Assembly: GCA_910580225.1 (NCBI GenBank)
Contig: CAJTXE010000049.1
Location: 1 to 26,750, forward strand
Length of the DNA: 26,750 nt
DNA from: an uncultured Acetatifactor sp.
GTDB lineage: Bacteria > Bacillota > Clostridia > Lachnospirales > Lachnospiraceae
Reading direction: 5' to 3'
Shown here: one piece after another, positions 1-7,349 of the stretch
Numbering within the stretch: the first letter of the stretch is position 1
Layout of the letters: every line of letters starts with the position of its first letter
Made by a program: the position numbers and the translations under genes
Notes under the pieces: generated by a model
What the model saw: only the letters and a program-made list of their open reading frames with translations
What the model was told of the DNA's origin: nothing
Databases searched by the model: none

Positions 1-2
1 AT

Positions 3-182
3 CGCCTCTTAAAAGGCGGTAGTAAGGTTAAATATCGTCATGTCAGAACACTAGTGTTTATGTTTAAAGCTAATATGAATCAGATGGCGCGAGACATAGA
101 TGCGGAAGAACAATATAAAGACAGTATATTAGCGTATCTCAATAGTATATCTTGTTATTGTCGAAAGCATATGGAAGATTAG
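3..182 (+). CDS. C-terminal end of an unrecognised upstream gene (5' partial)
   Basis: This frame is open from the window edge to a TAG at 180-182 and gives 59 residues ending in KHMED. A Met codon at 60 could also start a 40-residue protein, but no good ribosome binding site precedes it, so a 5'-truncated gene is more likely. The peptide is basic at first (LLKGGSKVKYRHVR) and then acidic and helical. I do not recognise the family. By position, immediately upstream of the terminases and followed by a terminator, it would be the last early gene or a late regulator, but nothing in the residues shows this. Confidence 0.45.
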   Translation, partial: RLLKGGSKVKYRHVRTLVFMFKANMNQMARDIDAEEQYKDSILAYLNSISCYCRKHMED

Positions 183-183
183 G

Positions 184-216
184 AAAAAGTGCATCTCTGT
201 AGGAGGTGCTTTTTTC
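184..216 (+). terminator. Rho-independent terminator after the upstream gene
   Basis: The inverted repeat GCATCTC / GAGGTGC (191-197 and 203-209, one G-T pair) encloses a 5-base loop and is followed by a run of six T. A-rich sequence precedes it, so it may also act from the other strand. It separates the early gene at the left edge from the late operon that begins at 307. Confidence 0.8.
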
Positions 217-306
217 TTTCCCCAATGTCGGATTGAAGAGGCTGCATTTTAGGGTTTGAGCATTTTGCAGATAATAAAAAACGAAACGAATGAGAGGTGG
301 TGATGG

Positions 307-1068
307 TTGGGTGAGGAGATAAGGGACCAGGCCTTTGAAGACTACAAAAAAGGGATGAAATACAGGGAAATCGCCGAAAAGTACGGCGTCAGCCTGTCGG
401 CGGTGAAGTCCTGGGCGGCAAGGTACTGGAAAAAGGAAGGCTGCAACCAGGCGGAGAAAAAGTTGCAACCCAAAAAGAAAAAGGTTGCAACCAGGGGTGC
501 GCAGCCGAACAACCGGAACGCCGCCGGACACGGCGGGACGGGGCCGCCAGGAAATAAGAACGCATTAAAAACGGGAGAGTTTGAGGCTCTCTTTTTTGAT
601 ACCCTGGTACCGGAAGAAAAACAGCTCATAGGCTCCATGCCCACAGACAAAGGGAGCCTGCTGCTCCATGAGATCCAGCTGCTTACCGTAAGGGAGCGGC
701 GGATGCTGCAGCGGATCGAGGACATCCGGACAGCTTCCGAATGTGGGGAGAACGTAGAGAAGGATCAGGACATGACACTGGTGAAGCGCCAGACAGGCAT
801 CGAGAAGGATAAAGAGACCGACCTGAAGGAATACCAGGGGAAGCTTGGGCAGATACAGGCCGTTGAGGATGCCCTGACCCGAGTGCAGGCCAGGAAGCAG
901 AAGGCCATCGACTCCCTGCATCGGTTCGGCTTTGATGACGCCCGCCTGGAGATTGAGCTGATGAAGGTTGACCTGGCGGCCATGAAACTGGACAGCCAGG
1001 ACACGGAAGTCCAGGACGACGGTTTCCTGGCTGCCTTGAATGCGGAATCCGGCAGTCTGTGGGGTTAA
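307..1068 (+). CDS. terS: Phage terminase small subunit
   Basis: This 253-residue protein is the DNA-recognition subunit that selects phage DNA for packaging and hands it to the large terminase. Residues about 14-42 form a helix-turn-helix of the type common at the N-terminus of small terminases (EIAEKYGVSLSAVKSW). A basic linker follows, and then the family motif GPPGNKNALKTGEF near residues 79-92. The rest is a charged, helical oligomerisation region. The start is TTG at 307. The AGAGGTGG ribosome binding site at 292-299 is correctly spaced for it, and the nearby ATG at 303 runs into a stop after three codons. The large terminase starts 4 bases after its stop. The gene carries three TGCAACC repeats (442-492), described separately as a candidate pac site. 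Confidence 0.92.
   Translation: MGEEIRDQAFEDYKKGMKYREIAEKYGVSLSAVKSWAARYWKKEGCNQAEKKLQPKKKKVATRGAQPNNRNAAGHGGTGPPGNKNALKTGEFEALFFDTLVPEEKQLIGSMPTDKGSLLLHEIQLLTVRERRMLQRIEDIRTASECGENVEKDQDMTLVKRQTGIEKDKETDLKEYQGKLGQIQAVEDALTRVQARKQKAIDSLHRFGFDDARLEIELMKVDLAAMKLDSQDTEVQDDGFLAALNAESGSLWG
442..492 (+). repeat. Three TGCAACC iterons at 22-bp steps inside terS (candidate pac site)
   Basis: TGCAACC occurs at 442-448, 464-470 and 486-492, so the copies are exactly 22 bp apart, about two helical turns. The last copy is part of the palindrome GGTTGCAACC (483-492). Because 22 is not a multiple of three, each copy is read in a different codon frame, so protein sequence does not explain the repetition. 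Packaging initiation sites of headful phages often lie within or next to the small terminase gene, which makes this a reasonable binding site for TerS. The function is inference. Confidence 0.5.
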
Positions 1069-1072
1069 GGGG

Positions 1073-2500
1073 ATGGATAAGGTAAAGGAACGTATTTCTT
1101 CCCTGAAGCAGAAAATCCAGAAGATGAAACAGAAGCGCCACACCGTCAGCAGGGCGCAGTTTTTCCGTTTTAAGCCCTTTTCGGTCAAACAGAAACAGGT
1201 GCTTACCTGGTGGATGCCGGGCAGCCCGGTAAAGGAGTATGACGGGATCATAGCAGACGGCGCCATACGTTCCGGAAAAACGGTCTGCATGTCGCTGTCC
1301 TTTGTATTCTGGGCGATGAGCAGTTTTAACGGACAGAATTTCGCCATGTGCGGCAAAACCATCGGATCCTTCCGCAGAAATGTCCTGTTCTGGCTGAAGC
1401 TGATGCTCCGCAGCCGCGGGTACCGGGTGGCAGACCACCGGAACGACAATCTGGTGGAGGTGCGCCGCGGGGATACTGCCAATTATTTTTACATTTTCGG
1501 AGGCAAGGACGAGCGCAGCCAGGATCTGATACAGGGCATTACCCTGGCGGGTGTATTCTGTGATGAGGTTGCCCTGATGCCGGAATCTTTCGTCAACCAA
1601 GCCACTGGGCGCTGTTCCGTTGACGGCAGCAAATACTGGTTTAACTGCAATCCGGACGGGCCGTACCACTGGTTCAAGGCAAACTGGATTGACAGGGCCA
1701 CCGGATATCTGGGAAAAGAGAAGTCTGCAGATATCCGGGAAAAAGCGGAGAAAGAAGGCAGGAAGCCGGACCTGAAAAACCTTCTGTACATTCATTTTAC
1801 CATGGATGACAATCTAAGCCTGTCCGGGGCAGTCAAGGAAAGATACCGCTCCATGTATTCCGGCGTATTTTTCAAACGCTATATCATGGGTCTGTGGGCC
1901 ATGGCCGAGGGTATCATTTATGACATGTTTGATGTGAAAAAGCATGTTGTGGATGCAGGGCAGCTTGTCCGGAGCGGAAAGATCAGATGGACCGGCGATT
2001 ACTATGTAAGCTGCGATTACGGCACCCAGAACGCCACTGTATTTCTGCTGTGGCGGAAGGCAGATAACGGGATATGGTACTGCATCCGGGAGTACTATTA
2101 TTCCGGGCGGGACAAAGGAGTACAGAAGACGGATGCAGAGTTCTCCGCAGACCTCCGGAAGTGGCTGGACGGCATCAGTCCAAGGTATGTGGTGCTTGAT
2201 CCTTCTTCCGCCAGTTTTAAGGCACAGCTGAAGAAGGACGGTTTCCATGTGAAGGGGGCATGCAATGATGTACTGGACGGCATCCGCTTTGTGGCAGGCC
2301 TGCTGACACAGGGGAAAATCCTCTTTGATAAATCCTGCGAGAACACAATAAAGGAATTTGGTTCCTACATCTGGGATGCCAAAGCGGCAGGTCGGGGAGA
2401 GGATAAGCCAATAAAAGAGTGGGATCACTGTCTCGATGGCATCCGCTATCTGGCATATACCATAATCCGCAGGCGGGGCGGGGTGAAAATACTGGAATAG
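1073..2500 (+). CDS. terL: Phage terminase large subunit (PBSX/phage_term_2 type ATPase-nuclease)
   Basis: This 475-residue packaging motor pumps DNA into the prohead and cuts it. The ATPase half shows a Walker A motif GAIRSGKT (residues 63-70) and a Walker B motif VFCDE with D164/E165. The C-terminal RNase H-like nuclease shows the expected acidic residues in SCDYGTQNATVF (D315), VVLDPSSASF (D376) and EWDHCLDGIRYL (D451, D455). The ATG at 1073 follows the ribosome binding site AAGGGG and lies 4 bases after the terS stop. The frame is open further upstream to a Met at 1040, but that would overlap terS by 29 bases without a binding site. Length and motif order are those of a full, active enzyme. 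The portal follows 10 bases later. Confidence 0.95.
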   Translation: MDKVKERISSLKQKIQKMKQKRHTVSRAQFFRFKPFSVKQKQVLTWWMPGSPVKEYDGIIADGAIRSGKTVCMSLSFVFWAMSSFNGQNFAMCGKTIGSFRRNVLFWLKLMLRSRGYRVADHRNDNLVEVRRGDTANYFYIFGGKDERSQDLIQGITLAGVFCDEVALMPESFVNQATGRCSVDGSKYWFNCNPDGPYHWFKANWIDRATGYLGKEKSADIREKAEKEGRKPDLKNLLYIHFTMDDNLSLSGAVKERYRSMYSGVFFKRYIMGLWAMAEGIIYDMFDVKKHVVDAGQLVRSGKIRWTGDYYVSCDYGTQNATVFLLWRKADNGIWYCIREYYYSGRDKGVQKTDAEFSADLRKWLDGISPRYVVLDPSSASFKAQLKKDGFHVKGACNDVLDGIRFVAGLLTQGKILFDKSCENTIKEFGSYIWDAKAAGRGEDKPIKEWDHCLDGIRYLAYTIIRRRGGVKILE

Positions 2501-2510
2501 GGGTGGTGTG

Positions 2511-3875
2511 ATGGAAGTTGAAGTGATAAAGAAGCTGGTGAAGGCCAGCCGCAAAGGGCATGCGGAACAGGTCCGTGAGACAGCTGTGGCAGAGCGCTAC
2601 TACAGGAAGAAAAATGATATTCTGAAAAAGGGCGCCAGAGGGCAGGTTCAGGACGGGAACCCTATGCGGTCCGCAGACAACAGGATCCCGGCCAATTTTT
2701 ATAATATCCTTGTGAACCAGAAGGCAGCCTACCTGTTTACGGACCCGCCGGTTTTTGACACAGGCAGCGAGCCGGTGAATAAAGCTGTCCAGGAAGCCCT
2801 GGGGGACGGTTTTTCGAAGACGTGCAAGGACCTGTGCATTAAGGCATCAAACTGTACCATTGCCTGGCTGCACTACTGGGAGGATGACGAGGGGAAGTTC
2901 CGGTTTGCGGCAATTGACCCGAAACAGGTTATTCCGGTATGGACGGACGATCTGGAGAAGCAGCTGTCCGGCATCCTGCGGGTATACGACACTCTTAACG
3001 ACAGGGGGAAAAAACTGAATATTTACGAATACTGGGACGGGAATTCCTGCCAGGCTTATTACAAGGAGGCCAGGGAGGTTATGGACGCGCTGAAGCCCTG
3101 TGACACATCGGTTATGCGGGAGCCGCCAGACAGCGCTTCCTGCTCCTGGGAACATGGCTTCGGGGAGGTGCCATTTATTCCGTTTCCCAATAATGCGGAA
3201 GGCGGGAATGACTTAAACGATGTGAAGGAGCTGATTGACGCCTATGATAAGGTATACAGCGGCTTCCTGAACGACCTGGAGGACATACAGGAGGTCATTT
3301 TCATATTGTCCGGCTATGAGGGGGAGGACCTGAAGGAATTCCTGGAGAAGCTGAAGAAATACAAAACCATCAAGGTGGACAATGAGGAGGAGGGGAAAGG
3401 CGGGCTAAGCACGCTTACCATTGATATCCCGGTGGAGGCCCGGGAGAAGATGCTTGCCATGACCCGGAAATCCATCTTTGAGCAGGGCATGGGGATAGAC
3501 CCGGATCCCCAGAATTTCGGGAACAGTTCCGGGGTGGCGCTGAAATACCTGTATTCACTTCTGGAACTGAAGTCAGGGCTTATGGAGACGGAATTCCGCC
3601 CGGGCTTCGGCCGGCTGGTGCGTGCCATCTGCCGGCATGAGGGGATGAAAGCAGGGAGGATAGTACAGACCTGGACGCGCACTGCAGTCCACAATGAGGC
3701 GGAGCTTGCAGCCATTGCTCAGCAGAGCACGGGAACCCTGTCCAGGCGAACCATCCTGGAAAACCACCCGTGGGTGACGGATGCGGATAAGGAACTGGAA
3801 CAGATTGAGAAGGAAGAGGCGGAAGCCAGGGAAAAGGCGGACCAGTATGGCGGCGCCTTCCAGACACGGGAGTAA
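2511..3875 (+). CDS. Phage portal protein, SPP1 gp6 family
   Basis: This 454-residue protein is expected to form the dodecameric ring at the head vertex through which DNA enters and leaves, and to dock the terminase. Family-typical features are the N-terminal YYRKKNDILKK segment, the IPANFYNILVNQKAAYLFTDPP region near residues 60-85, and the GVALKYLYSLLELKSGLMETEF helix near residues 340-365, followed by a charged Lys/Glu-rich tail. ATG at 2511 is preferred over GTG at 2508 because it stands better behind GGGGTGG. The gene lies in the expected place between large terminase and MuF. No missing part is seen. Confidence 0.93.
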   Translation: MEVEVIKKLVKASRKGHAEQVRETAVAERYYRKKNDILKKGARGQVQDGNPMRSADNRIPANFYNILVNQKAAYLFTDPPVFDTGSEPVNKAVQEALGDGFSKTCKDLCIKASNCTIAWLHYWEDDEGKFRFAAIDPKQVIPVWTDDLEKQLSGILRVYDTLNDRGKKLNIYEYWDGNSCQAYYKEAREVMDALKPCDTSVMREPPDSASCSWEHGFGEVPFIPFPNNAEGGNDLNDVKELIDAYDKVYSGFLNDLEDIQEVIFILSGYEGEDLKEFLEKLKKYKTIKVDNEEEGKGGLSTLTIDIPVEAREKMLAMTRKSIFEQGMGIDPDPQNFGNSSGVALKYLYSLLELKSGLMETEFRPGFGRLVRAICRHEGMKAGRIVQTWTRTAVHNEAELAAIAQQSTGTLSRRTILENHPWVTDADKELEQIEKEEAEAREKADQYGGAFQTRE

Positions 3876-3912
3876 ACCGGCACAGGAGAGGAAGGCGGGG
3901 ATGTAAAGGGGC

Positions 3913-5838
3913 ATGAAGAATAAAAAATACTGGGAGGAAAGGTTCCGGCAGTTAGAAGCGTCACAGCACCACGCTTCCGAAAAATTGACAGAGGAGATTC
4001 AGCGGCAGATGCGCAGGGCGGAGGCGGCCATTGAGAATAAGATCAACGCCTGGTATGGGAGACTTGCGGCGAATAACGGCATCTCCATGGCGGAGGCGAA
4101 AAAGCTGCTGAACCGGAAGGAACTGGAGGAATTCCGGTGGGATGTAAATGACTATATCAAATACGGCAAAGAGAACGCCATTAACGGGCAGTGGATGAAG
4201 CAGTTGGAGAATGCATCCGCCAGGGTACATATCAGCCGCCTGGAGCAGCTGAAGCTGCAGGTGCAGCAGGAGACGGAGAGGCTGTATGGGAACTACCTGG
4301 ACGGCGTGGACCGACATATAAAAAGCCTGTACGAGGAGGGATTTTACAAGACCGCTTATGAAATCCAAAAGGGGATCGGTGTCGGATGGAACCTGACAGG
4401 CGTGGATTCCAACAGGCTGGACAAGATCATCCGGAAGCCTTGGGCGGCGGACGGGAAGAATTTTTCGGAGCGCATATGGAGCGGCAAACAGCAGCTGCTT
4501 GACAGCGTGCATACCTCCCTGACGCAGATGTGCATCCTGGGGCAGTCTCCGGACAAGGCCATTGCCACCCTGTCCCATGCCATGCATACCTCCAGGAACC
4601 AGGCGGGGCGTCTGATCATGACGGAATCCGCCTTCTTCGGCTCCGAGTCCCGGAAGGACTGTTTTAAGGAACTGGGCGTGGAGCAGTATGAGATTGTAGC
4701 TACCCTGGATGCAATTACTTCCGAAATCTGCCGGGAGATGGACGGCAAAGTGTTTCCCATGGCGGAGTATCAGTCAGGCTCCACAGCGCCTCCGTTTCAT
4801 GTCTGGTGCCGGACCACCACAGTCCCCGCCTTTGGGGATGAATTCGATCATATCGGGGAACGGGCCGCAAGGGATCAGGAGACAGGGAAGACTTATTATG
4901 TGCCTGCGGATATGAAGTGCCGGGAGTGGAAGGAGATTTTTGTTGATGGCAGCGAAAAGCAGGGGTTGCAAGAAGTTTTGGATAGCAGTACAATAAAAAC
5001 AGAAATAGAAAGCAGACTTGAATCTGCCATTCGGGAGCTTCCGGTTATCAATGATATAAAAACGGATGATGACAGGAGAGCTTTTGCGGAGCGTCTGATT
5101 GACGGACTCGGAATTGACCACTCGAATATACCGATTGCTGTTGAAAAAACAGACGGGGCAAGGGGAGCATGCAGTTTTTACACACACAGAGATCAGGGTG
5201 TCTGTGACTATGTCCGATACAGTTTGGAAAAGGCCGATGACAGGCGTCTGGAATACCAGATAAAAACGGCTTTTCATGAAGCATATCATCTTTCCTGCCA
5301 GGGAAAGGAATGGGATGCTGTTCTAAACGGGGGAATCAATCCTAAATGGGTCAGTATTGAGGAAACCTTTGCGGAAGCCTCAGCGCATTATGCGGCTCAA
5401 ATATATGGAATAAATGATATTGCTCCGGCATATGCGAATACCTTAATTCAAACTCTTCCAAGATTGAAACGCATAGATAATTATTCAGAGTGCACAACAC
5501 TTGCGGATTTTGGCAAGCTTGCCTGGAATGAACGATTGTCCGGGGGAGGTGGCAGGTGGACAGCTTTATATGAAAAAGTATTTGGGGTAACTTTGGACGA
5601 GTCCGAATATTACAGGCAGTATTTCGAGTATGTAAGAAAAAATATAAATAGCCTTGTAGAGAAGACACTGGAAAATTCACCTAAGTACAGGCAATATAAA
5701 GACTTCATGAAAGAGGATCTGGAGAGTGCCATGCAAAAAATAGAATCGGGTGTACCGGTAACTGAACTGAATCAGAATGAAGGTTTTATTTTTCCTCAGG
5801 CGTTGATAAATGCTATGGTTAGAGAAGGAGTGAAGTGA
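3913..5838 (+). CDS. MuF (SPP1 gp7-like) head protein fused to an HExxH metallopeptidase-like domain; candidate MuF polymorphic toxin
   Basis: This 641-residue protein has two parts. Residues 1 to about 345 are a MuF/SPP1 gp7 minor head protein: a coiled N-terminus, then the conserved block with TESAFFGSESR, KELGVEQYEIVATLDAITSEICR, MDGKVF and APPFHVWCRTTT. A plain MuF protein would end near here. Residues about 350-641 are extra. They contain HEAYH (455-459), the HExxH zinc-binding and catalytic motif, and 24 residues on the segment IEETFAEASAHY (482-493). Its glutamates E483/E484 or E488 could be the third zinc ligand, as in gluzincins, and it resembles the EFFAEAF segment of anthrax-lethal-factor-like peptidases. 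The DNA of the extra domain is A+T-richer than the MuF part. Temperate phages are known to carry polymorphic toxins on MuF proteins, which are packaged with the head. A toxin role here is inference; a protease acting in head maturation or entry is the alternative. Confidence 0.88.
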   Translation: MKNKKYWEERFRQLEASQHHASEKLTEEIQRQMRRAEAAIENKINAWYGRLAANNGISMAEAKKLLNRKELEEFRWDVNDYIKYGKENAINGQWMKQLENASARVHISRLEQLKLQVQQETERLYGNYLDGVDRHIKSLYEEGFYKTAYEIQKGIGVGWNLTGVDSNRLDKIIRKPWAADGKNFSERIWSGKQQLLDSVHTSLTQMCILGQSPDKAIATLSHAMHTSRNQAGRLIMTESAFFGSESRKDCFKELGVEQYEIVATLDAITSEICREMDGKVFPMAEYQSGSTAPPFHVWCRTTTVPAFGDEFDHIGERAARDQETGKTYYVPADMKCREWKEIFVDGSEKQGLQEVLDSSTIKTEIESRLESAIRELPVINDIKTDDDRRAFAERLIDGLGIDHSNIPIAVEKTDGARGACSFYTHRDQGVCDYVRYSLEKADDRRLEYQIKTAFHEAYHLSCQGKEWDAVLNGGINPKWVSIEETFAEASAHYAAQIYGINDIAPAYANTLIQTLPRLKRIDNYSECTTLADFGKLAWNERLSGGGGRWTALYEKVFGVTLDESEYYRQYFEYVRKNINSLVEKTLENSPKYRQYKDFMKEDLESAMQKIESGVPVTELNQNEGFIFPQALINAMVREGVK

Positions 5839-5839
5839 A

Positions 5840-6040
5840 ATGATGGCATACATTCCAAATGAATGGTATCATGATATAGGGAATAAAGATGTTGTGTCGA
5901 AGTTGTTTGCGGATATTCCGGATACAGATATCTTCTCTGTTGATTTTGACTTAAATCAGTCTGTTATAGATAAGCTGTCTGAACTGGGTGAGGGGACTAT
6001 CCTGAAACATTATCAGGAAGGATATTTTGTTATGGGTTGA
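5840..6040 (+). CDS. Small acidic protein, candidate immunity protein for the MuF-metallopeptidase
   Basis: This 66-residue product has no family I recognise. It is acidic, with clusters such as FADIPDTDIFSVDFDL, has no membrane segment or signal peptide, and so looks like a soluble, domain-sized binding protein. The start ATG at 5840 (or the next codon at 5843) lies one base after the MuF stop. The ribosome binding site AAGGAG sits inside the last MuF codons, so translation is coupled to the upstream gene. The base composition is A+T-rich like the metallopeptidase domain, and unlike the scaffold gene after it. Plain MuF loci go from MuF to scaffold without such a gene. Position and coupling fit an immunity protein that keeps the lysogen safe; the sequence itself does not prove this. 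Confidence 0.65.
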   Translation: MMAYIPNEWYHDIGNKDVVSKLFADIPDTDIFSVDFDLNQSVIDKLSELGEGTILKHYQEGYFVMG

Positions 6041-6052
6041 GACAGGTAATAA

Positions 6053-6175
6053 AAACCGGAGAATTTCAAAAAGGTATCCGAACAGTTTGGCGTACAGCTC
6101 ACCGCAGATTTTGTAAAGGTTCCGGAGTATGAGCAGTTGTCCCTTGATTTCAGAAAAGGCGGTGGAGCCGCATAA
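6053..6175 (+). pseudogene. Orphan C-terminal coding fragment after the MuF/immunity pair
   Basis: Between two TAA codons (6047-6052) and a TAA at 6173-6175 lies an open stretch of 40 codons that reads like protein (NFKKVSEQFGVQLTADF then VPEYEQLSLDFRKGGGAA). It has no start codon and no ribosome binding site. It looks like the left-over 3' end of a former MuF C-terminal domain or a former immunity gene, displaced when the present cassette was inserted. Such scraps are a known feature of polymorphic toxin loci. I do not recognise the family; chance coding-like sequence is possible for so short a stretch. Confidence 0.45.
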
Positions 6176-6191
6176 ACAGAACACAATAATC

Positions 6192-6225
6192 AGAGCGTCC
6201 TTCCCATGGAGGGGCGTTCTTTTTA
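6192..6225 (+). terminator. Terminator or attenuator between the MuF cassette and the scaffold gene
   Basis: AGAGCGTCC (6192-6200) pairs over nine bases, with two G-T pairs, with GGGCGTTCT (6212-6220). The loop is about 11 bases and a T-rich tract follows. It lies just upstream of the scaffold ribosome binding site. Since scaffold and capsid genes must be transcribed strongly, it is either a partial terminator or marks the edge of the inserted cassette. Confidence 0.65.
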
Positions 6226-6256
6226 TACAAAAAATCAGGAAGGGAAAGGAGAAGCA

Positions 6257-6868
6257 ATGAAAAAAGAAGAATTTACAGCCCTTGGCATCAGCGAGGAGCT
6301 GGCGGCCAAGGCGGAGGCTGCATCCCTGAAGGAGTTGGAGGGCTACGTCCCTAAGGAGCAGATGGATACGGCTGCTGCCGAAAAGAAGCAGCTGCAGGCG
6401 GATATCGCTTCCAGGGACAAACAGTTGGAAGAACTGAAGAAATCCAGCGGCGACAATGCGGAACTGAAGAAACAGATCGAGGACCTCCAGGAAACAAACA
6501 AGTCCGAGGCGAAAAAGCATGCCGACGAGATGAAGGAACTGCGCCTTACCAATGCCATTAAACTGGCCGTCGCAGGGAAGGTTCATGACGAGGACATGAC
6601 GGCGGCGCTGTTTGACCGTTCCAGGCTTATCCTGGCGGAGGACGGAAAAGTGTCCGGCCTGAACGAACAGCTGGAATCCATTCGGAAGGAGAAGGCATTT
6701 CTTTTCAAAGACGGGGACGGCGGACAGGGTTCTGGAGGAAAGGGTAAGCCCGGGTATAAGCCGAAAGGCGGGGAAACCCACAATGAAGGCTATGCCGCCC
6801 AGTATGCGCAGCAGCGCAACGAGGCGGAGAAAGCCGGTACAAAGAACAGCCTGTGGGACGCGGAATAA
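6257..6868 (+). CDS. Phage scaffold protein, GP20 family
   Basis: This 203-residue protein is expected to form the internal core on which the capsid assembles. It opens with EEFTALGISEELAAKAEAAS, typical of the family. A long coiled coil rich in Lys, Glu and Gln follows (residues about 35-105), then a C-terminal segment with KVHDEDMTAALFD and SIRKEKAFLFKDGDGGQ and a glycine-rich tail. The start is ATG at 6257, five bases after AAAGGAG. An in-frame ATG at 6206 lies inside the terminator hairpin and is unlikely. The codon use returns to the G+C-rich style of the phage genes. The order scaffold, decoration-like protein, capsid supports the call. Confidence 0.9.
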   Translation: MKKEEFTALGISEELAAKAEAASLKELEGYVPKEQMDTAAAEKKQLQADIASRDKQLEELKKSSGDNAELKKQIEDLQETNKSEAKKHADEMKELRLTNAIKLAVAGKVHDEDMTAALFDRSRLILAEDGKVSGLNEQLESIRKEKAFLFKDGDGGQGSGGKGKPGYKPKGGETHNEGYAAQYAQQRNEAEKAGTKNSLWDAE

Positions 6869-6917
6869 GAGAGCCGTCACAAAGAGCGGCTTGCGGCGCG
6901 CAGAATAAGGAGGGTGT

Positions 6918-7313
6918 ATGTATTACAGGACAAATATTGAACGGACGTATGAGAAGGAATTCCTGGCATCGGAAAAGGTGACAGCCTTCACCGGAACCGT
7001 AGTGCCGGACGGGGTGGAGGCGGATGCGGAGGGGCGGAAAGTCGTCCACAGGGGAAGCCTGATGGCGGCATCCGGAAAAGTGGTGATTGTTACCGTCGCC
7101 GAAGGCGCTTCGGAAGAAACTGCAGCTGTTTCTTTTTCAGAAGAGCCTGCAGGCATCCTGAAGGAAGCGGTGGATGTGACCAGTGGGGCGGAGCCGGGAG
7201 CTTTCCTGGTGGAAGGCTACATTATCGGGGAACGTCTGCCCCTGAACGTGGAGTATACGGAAGCTGTGGGCAGGGCCATCCATGAAAAGCTGCCGGAGAT
7301 TAAATTCAGGTAA
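6918..7313 (+). CDS. Head decoration-like protein
   Basis: This 131-residue soluble protein lies between scaffold and major capsid gene, the usual place of a capsid decoration or stabilisation protein such as lambda gpD. It is rich in beta-prone and small residues (TGTVVPDG, GKVVIVTVAEG) and includes the segment EPGAFLVEGYIIGERLP, which resembles decoration proteins of this phage group. The strong ribosome binding site AAGGAGGGTG precedes ATG at 6918. Identification rests mostly on position and general character. Confidence 0.7.
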   Translation: MYYRTNIERTYEKEFLASEKVTAFTGTVVPDGVEADAEGRKVVHRGSLMAASGKVVIVTVAEGASEETAAVSFSEEPAGILKEAVDVTSGAEPGAFLVEGYIIGERLPLNVEYTEAVGRAIHEKLPEIKFR

Positions 7314-7349
7314 GCAAAGCAGCAGAGAGAAGGAAAGGAGTATGCGTAA

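Noticed and set aside
240..300. Late promoter with GATAAT near 270 upstream of terS
   Set aside because: A -10-like GATAAT is present, but no acceptable -35 hexamer stands 16-18 bases upstream, so I cannot support it.
683..1795. Long open frame on the minus strand (370 codons) opposite the terminase genes
   Set aside because: The + strand encodes well-recognised terminases here. The minus-strand translation is rich in Pro, Arg and His with no known motif and is a shadow of G+C-rich codons.
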